Below are positions 4,708 to 8,288 of a stretch of 8,288 nucleotides of DNA, one piece after another. The translations under genes were made by a program, and so were the position numbers. The stretch spans positions 1 to 8,288 of the forward strand of contig CAKTVK010000085.1 of assembly GCA_934623455.1 (NCBI GenBank). The letters run 5' to 3'. Numbering within the stretch: the first letter of the stretch is position 1; each line of letters begins with the position of its first letter. The notes beneath the pieces were generated by a model. That model did not search any database. It had not been told where the DNA came from and saw nothing but the letters and a program-made list of their open reading frames with translations. The stretch comes from an uncultured Eggerthellaceae bacterium (GTDB lineage: Bacteria > Actinomycetota > Coriobacteriia > Coriobacteriales > Eggerthellaceae).

Positions 4708-5475
4708 GTGAACATTACGCTGAAAACATATTACGCGGGAAATTCGATTATTCATCGCATGGATGTGCGCTTGAAGATTGTCCTGCTAGCGCTTGCTACG
4801 GCAGGCATTTTTTTGGTGGATACGCTTGCGGGAATGCTTGTTTGCTGGGCGCTGTTGCTGCTTCTGCTGGTGCTTTCGCGTGTGCCGTTTCGTGCGTATG
4901 CGGCATTTCTGCCAGCGGCGCTGGTATTCATGCTGTTTCCCGTGCTGTTCAATGGTTTTTCGTTCGATGTATACGCAACGCAAGATGCGCTGTTCGCGTA
5001 TTATGGTGTTGCCGATGGTTGGTTGGCTGATGCGGATCCTGTTGCGCTGTTAGGCACGTTTGGCGTTGTTCCCGCAGGTCTCGTGCGTGGTGCTGTTTTG
5101 GGCCTGCGCATTTTCGCATTGATCTATTTGAGTCTTCTTTTCACTTTTACCACCGAGGCAAGTGCGGTCGTTGATGCTATTTCGTGGTTTTTGGCGCCCT
5201 TGGCTCAAGTAGGTGCTCCGGTGCGTGATATCTCGCTCGTGTTTTCGCTGGTGCTTCGGTTCATCCCCGTGATTGCCCAGGAGTTCAACACCGTTGCCGC
5301 AGCTCATCGTAGCAGGGGTGCGCAGTTGGACGATGGGCCGTTGTTCGAGCGCATGAAAGCATGGGGAGGGGTGTTCATTCCGCTTTTTGTGCGCCTGTTT
5401 CATCAGGCGGATGTGCTGGGGTGCGCCATGGACGCCCGTTGCTACGGCGCACCGCGCCCGCATGTTAAAAAGTGA
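4708..5475 (+). CDS. ecfT: ECF transporter transmembrane (T) component
   Basis: This is the EcfT-type scaffold protein of an energy-coupling-factor importer. It couples ATP hydrolysis by EcfA ATPases to vitamin or metal uptake by small S components in the membrane. From GTG 4708 the product has 255 residues, a normal length. The N-terminus (YYAGNSIIHRMDVRLKI, 8-24) matches the usual EcfT opening before the first membrane helix. Hydrophobic segments lie at about 24-57 (two helices), 66-83, 117-146, 175-192 and 219-232. Two Ala-Arg-Gly-like coupling motifs are present: AHRSRG (199-204) and AMDARCYG (240-247). The frame is open upstream to a GTG at 4651, but that part lacks family character. No ATPase or S-component gene is adjacent, so it must work with partners encoded elsewhere. 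Its substrate cannot be inferred. Confidence 0.88.
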   Translation: MNITLKTYYAGNSIIHRMDVRLKIVLLALATAGIFLVDTLAGMLVCWALLLLLLVLSRVPFRAYAAFLPAALVFMLFPVLFNGFSFDVYATQDALFAYYGVADGWLADADPVALLGTFGVVPAGLVRGAVLGLRIFALIYLSLLFTFTTEASAVVDAISWFLAPLAQVGAPVRDISLVFSLVLRFIPVIAQEFNTVAAAHRSRGAQLDDGPLFERMKAWGGVFIPLFVRLFHQADVLGCAMDARCYGAPRPHVKK

Positions 5476-5555
5476 CGGGGTCTTTTTCACCTTGTTGTCA
5501 AATTACCCCACCTTTTGTCAACAAATTTGGCTTTTCCAACGGTTTATCGTCGCGC

Positions 5556-5805
5556 GAATTTCATGTTGTTGAAAAATGGCTCCCTAATTCGAAGTTGATG
5601 CAGGTTGGAAGTAGGTCACGGGTGCAAATTGGGCGTTTTTTTCTGCTGAGTGCTGTTCTTGCGAAACGAGGGTTTTATAAAGCACCAGTTCAGAACAATG
5701 CTTTGTTGAGATGAATTATACGGTTGAGCCAATATCAAGGCTGAGACCTACTTCCAACCTATCACAACTTCGAATTTCGACCGCAAAATTCAACAACATG
5801 AATTC
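5556..5805. repeat. Long imperfect inverted-repeat element
   Basis: The left arm (5556-5617) and right arm (5745-5805) are reverse complements over about 61 positions, with about 48 identities. The matches come in solid blocks: CATGTTGTTGAA, AATTCGAAGTTG and AGGTTGGAAGTAGGTC. They are separated by non-matching spacers of 12 and 4 nt that have equal length in both arms. The 127-bp centre has no recognisable gene. I see no clear target-site duplication. It could be a MITE-like element, a relic of two inverted gene fragments, or a large hairpin RNA. Read outside-in, both arms spell a similar peptide (MLL....IRS...RLEVG), but the left copy contains a stop. Short ORFs here are not convincing. Confidence 0.6.
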
Positions 5806-5806
5806 A

Positions 5807-5938
5807 GTTGCATGCTCGCAACGGCGGCAAGGGACTTGCTGAACGGACTCCGCTTGGATAGTGCTTCTTCGGGCCTGTGAATCATTCAACTTATCCAAAG
5901 CGTTGCACGTTCGTCTCATTTCCTTGCCGCCGCTTTTT
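5807..5938 (+). ncRNA. Candidate rod-like RNA or long terminator hairpin
   Basis: Nested pairing covers most of the stretch. CGGCGGCAAGG (5822-5832) pairs perfectly with CCTTGCCGCCG (5922-5932), extendable by two pairs. Inside it GAACG (5841-5845) pairs with CGTTC (5908-5912), and then CGCTTGGATA (5851-5860) pairs with TATCCAAAGCG (5892-5902) with one bulged A. TTTTT (5934-5938) follows the outer stem by one base, which fixes the direction as +. A small stem-loop GTTGC/GCAAC (5807-5822) abuts the 5' side. The overall shape resembles 6S-type or other rod-like small RNAs, but the internal loops are small, no family is recognised, and no clear promoter is seen. It could simply terminate upstream transcription. 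Confidence 0.4.
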
Positions 5939-6054
5939 CCTGCTGGATTTTCGATAGAGCCCGAATGGTTGGGCGGGTAAGCGCAAAGACTCCTTCGCCG
6001 TTATCTTCTTTTACCTAGGAAAATGCTCTCAAAGCGGCTTGCGGATTCGCGTGG

Positions 6055-6063
6055 TGTTACAAT
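6055..6063 (+). promoter_or_regulatory. eno promoter, extended -10
   Basis: TGTTACAAT combines a TG-N extension (6055-6057) with the -10 box TACAAT (6058-6063). This is the same -10 box as the tRNA promoter at 144-149. No good -35 box lies 16-18 bp upstream, as often happens with extended -10 promoters. The start site would be near 6070, leaving a leader of about 35 nt. Bases 5939-6054 show nothing else of note. Confidence 0.55.
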
Positions 6064-6104
6064 AAAGAACGTGTCATTAAAACCAATCCTGTAAGGAGGA
6101 TGCA

Positions 6105-7397
6105 ATGGGCGTCATTATTGATGTGTATGGTCGTGAGATTCTTGACTCGCGCGGCAACCCTACCGTTGAGGTCGAGGTCGTTTTGGACGACGGCTCCATG
6201 GGTCGCGCGGCTGTGCCATCGGGTGCTTCTACCGGCGCTTTCGAGGCCGTTGAGCTGCGTGACGGCGACAAGGATCGCTACCTGGGCAAAGGCACGCTTG
6301 ATGCCGTTGACCACGTGAACACCGAAATCGCCGAGGCGCTGTATGGCTTCGATTCCGAAGACCAGCGTGGCATTGACTATGCTCTGCTTGAGGTCGATGG
6401 AACCGACAACAAGGGCGCTCTGGGCGCAAACGCCATTCTGGGTGCATCGCTTGCGGTCGCGCGCGCAACGGCTGACTCCCTGCAGGTTCCGCTGTACAAG
6501 TACGTGGGCGGCGCAAACGCGCACATTCTGCCCACGCCCATGATGAACATCCTGAATGGCGGCGTGCATGCCGACAACAACGTTGACTTCCAGGAATTCA
6601 TGATTATGCCAGTGGGCGCTCCCACGTTCCGCGAAGCGTTGCGTTGGTGCGCTGAGATTTACCATACGCTGAAGAAGGTTCTGCACGATGCTGGCCTGGG
6701 CGGCGGTGTTGGCGACGAAGGCGGTTTTGCTCCGAACCTGAAGACGAACGAAGAGCCGTTGAAGTACATTGTCGAGGCGTGCGAAAAGGCAGGTTACAAG
6801 CCGGGTTCTGACATTATGTTCGCCATGGATCCCGCTTCCACCGAGTACTACGATGCTGAGCGTCAGATGTACGTTTTGGCTGGCGAAGGCGTTGAATACA
6901 CGCGCGAACAGATGGTTGATTACTGGGAAGCGCTGGTCAACAAGTACCCGATTATCTCCATTGAAGATGGCATGGCCGAAGAAGACTGGGAAGGCTGGAA
7001 GATGCTGACCGATCGCATTGGCGACCGTGTGCAGCTGGTGGGTGACGACTTGTTCGTTACGAATTCCAAGCGCCTGGCCAAGGGCATTGAGCTGGGTTGC
7101 GCAAACGCCATTCTGATCAAGGTAAACCAGATTGGTTCGCTCACGGAAACGCTCGAGGCAATTGAGATGGCAAAGCAGGCGGGCTACGCGTGCGTTATGA
7201 GCCATCGTTCCGGCGAAACGGAAGACACCACCATCGCCGACCTTTCTGTTGCGTGCAACACCGGTCAGATCAAGACGGGTGCTCCGTGCCGCTCCGACCG
7301 CGTTGCCAAGTACAACCAGCTTCTCCGTATCGAGGAAGAGCTGGGCGACTCCGCGCAGTACGCCGGCATGAAGGCGTTCTACAACATCAAGCGATAG
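6105..7397 (+). CDS. eno: Enolase (phosphopyruvate hydratase)
   Basis: Enolase interconverts 2-phosphoglycerate and phosphoenolpyruvate in glycolysis and gluconeogenesis; in many bacteria it is also part of the RNA degradosome. The 430-residue product is full length. Motifs in order are SRGNPTVEVEV (15-25), PSGASTGAFEAVELRD (38-53), FQEFMI (162-167), GDEGGFAPNL (203-212), SIEDGMAEEDW (285-295), LVGDDLFVTN (311-320) and SHRSGETEDTTIADL (366-380). By family comparison, metal ligands are Asp242, Glu287 and Asp314, and the catalytic pair is Glu205 and Lys339; all are present, as are His367 and Lys390. The ATG at 6105 has a near-perfect AAGGAGG (6093-6099) 5 nt upstream, fitting high expression. 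mogA begins 12 nt after the stop, so the two are probably co-transcribed. Confidence 0.98.
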   Translation: MGVIIDVYGREILDSRGNPTVEVEVVLDDGSMGRAAVPSGASTGAFEAVELRDGDKDRYLGKGTLDAVDHVNTEIAEALYGFDSEDQRGIDYALLEVDGTDNKGALGANAILGASLAVARATADSLQVPLYKYVGGANAHILPTPMMNILNGGVHADNNVDFQEFMIMPVGAPTFREALRWCAEIYHTLKKVLHDAGLGGGVGDEGGFAPNLKTNEEPLKYIVEACEKAGYKPGSDIMFAMDPASTEYYDAERQMYVLAGEGVEYTREQMVDYWEALVNKYPIISIEDGMAEEDWEGWKMLTDRIGDRVQLVGDDLFVTNSKRLAKGIELGCANAILIKVNQIGSLTETLEAIEMAKQAGYACVMSHRSGETEDTTIADLSVACNTGQIKTGAPCRSDRVAKYNQLLRIEEELGDSAQYAGMKAFYNIKR

Positions 7398-7409
7398 GCA
7401 AGGTGCGCT

Positions 7410-7892
7410 ATGTCTGTGGAAAAACCCACATTTGCGATTGTGACCTGCTCCGATACGCGCAGCATGAAGCAAGATACGGCGGGTGCGGCGCTGGAAGCGC
7501 TTATTGCCGAGAAGGGTTGGGAGTGCTTGAGCCACGTTGTGGTGAAGGACGATCGTGAGGCGATTTCTGCCGAGATCGTACGCGGCGCCGATGAACTGCA
7601 TGCCGACATTGTGTTGACCTGTGGCGGAAGCGGCCTTTCCCTGCGCGATGTTACGCCCGAAGCAACGGCCGACGTTTGCGAGCGCAACGTTCCCGGCATT
7701 GCCGAAGCCATGCGCGCGTATAGCCTGCAGATCACGCCGAACGCCATGCTTTCGCGCGCCGTTTGCATGCAGCGCGGCAGCTGCATTGTGATCAACCTGC
7801 CGGGTAGCGAGAAAGCCGCCCGCGAGAATTGGGCGGGCATCGAGGGTGTTTTGCCTCATGCCGTGAAGATGATGGCGGGTGGCGGACATTAG
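7410..7892 (+). CDS. mogA: MogA/MoaB-family molybdenum cofactor biosynthesis protein
   Basis: Members of this family adenylate molybdopterin (MogA) or a close equivalent (MoaB), preparing it for molybdenum insertion. The 160-residue product is close to the usual length. It shows the characteristic glycine-rich binding segment TCGGSGLSLRDVTPEAT (70-86), an N-terminal strand with CSDTRS (13-18), and the C-terminal INLPGS (128-133) followed by a helix ending in PHAVKMMAGG. The ATG at 7410 has AAGGTG (7400-7405) 4 nt upstream. It follows eno by 12 nt and its stop overlaps the GTG of the next frame. MogA and MoaB are hard to separate by eye, so the symbol is tentative. The gene implies molybdoenzymes in the cell, which fits Eggerthellaceae. 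Confidence 0.88.
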   Translation: MSVEKPTFAIVTCSDTRSMKQDTAGAALEALIAEKGWECLSHVVVKDDREAISAEIVRGADELHADIVLTCGGSGLSLRDVTPEATADVCERNVPGIAEAMRAYSLQITPNAMLSRAVCMQRGSCIVINLPGSEKAARENWAGIEGVLPHAVKMMAGGGH

Positions 7893-8288
7893 TGTCCAAA
7901 GCAAACCGAAAACATCGGAACGCGGCCGCTGCTCGTAAAATGCCGCAGCGCTCGCAAGAAAACGCGCCACAACAGGCGCGCTCAGGGGAGACGTGTATAC
8001 AAGAGCCCGTTGCGAATGCAGCGGGCTCTACGTGTGCCGAAGGGTGCAGCGCTGGAGCTCCCGCCGCGGGTCGCGCCTCTGGTCGCGGTGGTGATAATGC
8101 TCGCGGCAACAGTGCCGCTTCCTGTACCGATACCTTCGCCGCTGGCAAGCGCAACGCGGGTCGGCGCAACGGCAGCGTCGCTTGCACCGATACCTTCGCT
8201 CGCAGCAGCTTTGCTTCTGCAGACTCCCAAGAAATATGCACGAACAAAAAGCTCGACCAGAAAGGAAAGCCAGTGGAAGAGCTCATAA
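7892..8288 (+). CDS. Hypothetical protein, N-terminal part; runs off the window
   Basis: I do not recognise this gene. A frame starting at GTG 7892, which overlaps the mogA stop as TAGTG, stays open for 132 codons to the window edge. This fits translational coupling. The product begins VSKANRKHRNAAAARKMPQR. It then becomes low-complexity, rich in Ala, Gly, Ser, Arg and Asn, with six cysteines (35, 48, 52, 78, 98, 116). It contains a duplicated CTDTFA motif (78-83 and 98-103), whose DNA repeats at 60-nt spacing (8123-8139, 8183-8199). There is no signal peptide or membrane segment. Codon use is less biased than in eno. Alternatively the real gene begins at GTG 8273, in the same frame, with AAAGGAAAG (8261-8269) as a good ribosome-binding site; 7893-8272 would then be a leader. 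Other frames are also open here, so openness alone proves little. Confidence 0.45.
   Translation, partial: MSKANRKHRNAAAARKMPQRSQENAPQQARSGETCIQEPVANAAGSTCAEGCSAGAPAAGRASGRGGDNARGNSAASCTDTFAAGKRNAGRRNGSVACTDTFARSSFASADSQEICTNKKLDQKGKPVEELI
7963..8029. other. Two strong hairpins after mogA
   Basis: CGCGCC (7963-7968) pairs with GGCGCG (7975-7980) around a 6-nt loop. A 12-bp stem then pairs 8002-8013 (AGAGCCCGTTGC) with 8018-8029 (GCAGCGGGCTCT), with one G-U pair and a GAAT loop. Neither is followed by a T-tract. They lie within the unidentified frame from 7892. If that frame is not translated, they could be an mRNA 3' end or leader structure. Confidence 0.45.

Noticed and set aside
5472..5714. 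80-codon + strand frame after ecfT
   Set aside because: It crosses the left arm of the inverted repeat, has no ribosome-binding site and resembles no family I know; it may be a relic at most.
5716..5919. 67-codon minus-strand frame over the right arm and rod-like hairpin
   Set aside because: It resembles no family I know and its sequence is dictated by the inverted-repeat structures; mentioned only because both arms share a similar reading.
6057..7970. 637-codon minus-strand frame
   Set aside because: It is antisense to eno and mogA, both with complete catalytic or binding motifs on the + strand.
7792..8286. 164-codon minus-strand frame
   Set aside because: It overlaps the 3' end of mogA and is low-complexity; no ribosome-binding site or family resemblance.
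8010..8288. 92-codon + strand frame in a different register
   Set aside because: It starts inside the 12-bp hairpin, lacks a ribosome-binding site and reads as Pro/Ala/Leu/Val low complexity typical of an out-of-frame GC-rich stretch.

Overview
The window reads as a conserved chromosomal segment of an actinobacterium, most likely class Coriobacteriia (Eggerthellaceae-like). The reasons are the order infA-rpmJ-rpsM-rpsK-rpsD-rpoA-rplQ, the long Ala/Glu/Lys tail on L17, an actinobacterial-looking enolase, an energy-coupling-factor (ECF) T protein just after the ribosomal genes, and moderate GC content. The class is an inference from gene content and protein character; no search was run. Everything recognised as a gene lies on the + strand.

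Layout: (1) 1-335: a nested inverted repeat, a good sigma70-type promoter, then tRNA-Lys(TTT) and tRNA-Gln(TTG), both with encoded CCA. (2) 336-948: no gene, but far from featureless. There are three copies of a hairpin-bearing repeat, then a run of six hairpins (654-809), an A-tract/hairpin/T-tract terminator-like element, and the infA promoter. (3) 949-4434: infA (TTG start), an intrinsic terminator or attenuator, a structured leader, then rpmJ, rpsM, rpsK, rpsD, rpoA and rplQ, tightly spaced and closed by a strong terminator (4479-4522). (4) 4527-5475: a stand-alone ecfT, probably read from a leaderless or near-leaderless GTG. (5) 5476-6104: no gene, but a 250-bp imperfect inverted repeat followed at once by a rod-like hairpin ending in a T-tract. 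(6) 6105-8288: eno, mogA/moaB-type and the start of an unidentified low-complexity ORF, spaced or overlapping like an operon.

The genes cover core expression: initiation factor IF-1, ribosomal proteins L36, S13, S11, S4 and L17, and the RNA polymerase alpha subunit. Alongside them are vitamin/metal uptake (EcfT, whose ATPase and substrate-binding partners must be encoded elsewhere), glycolysis (enolase) and molybdenum-cofactor synthesis.

The most unusual material is non-coding: the tRNA-linked structured region (336-869) and the paired-hairpin locus (5556-5938). Neither matches an RNA family I can recognise. All structures were paired by eye and need covariation or RNA-seq support.
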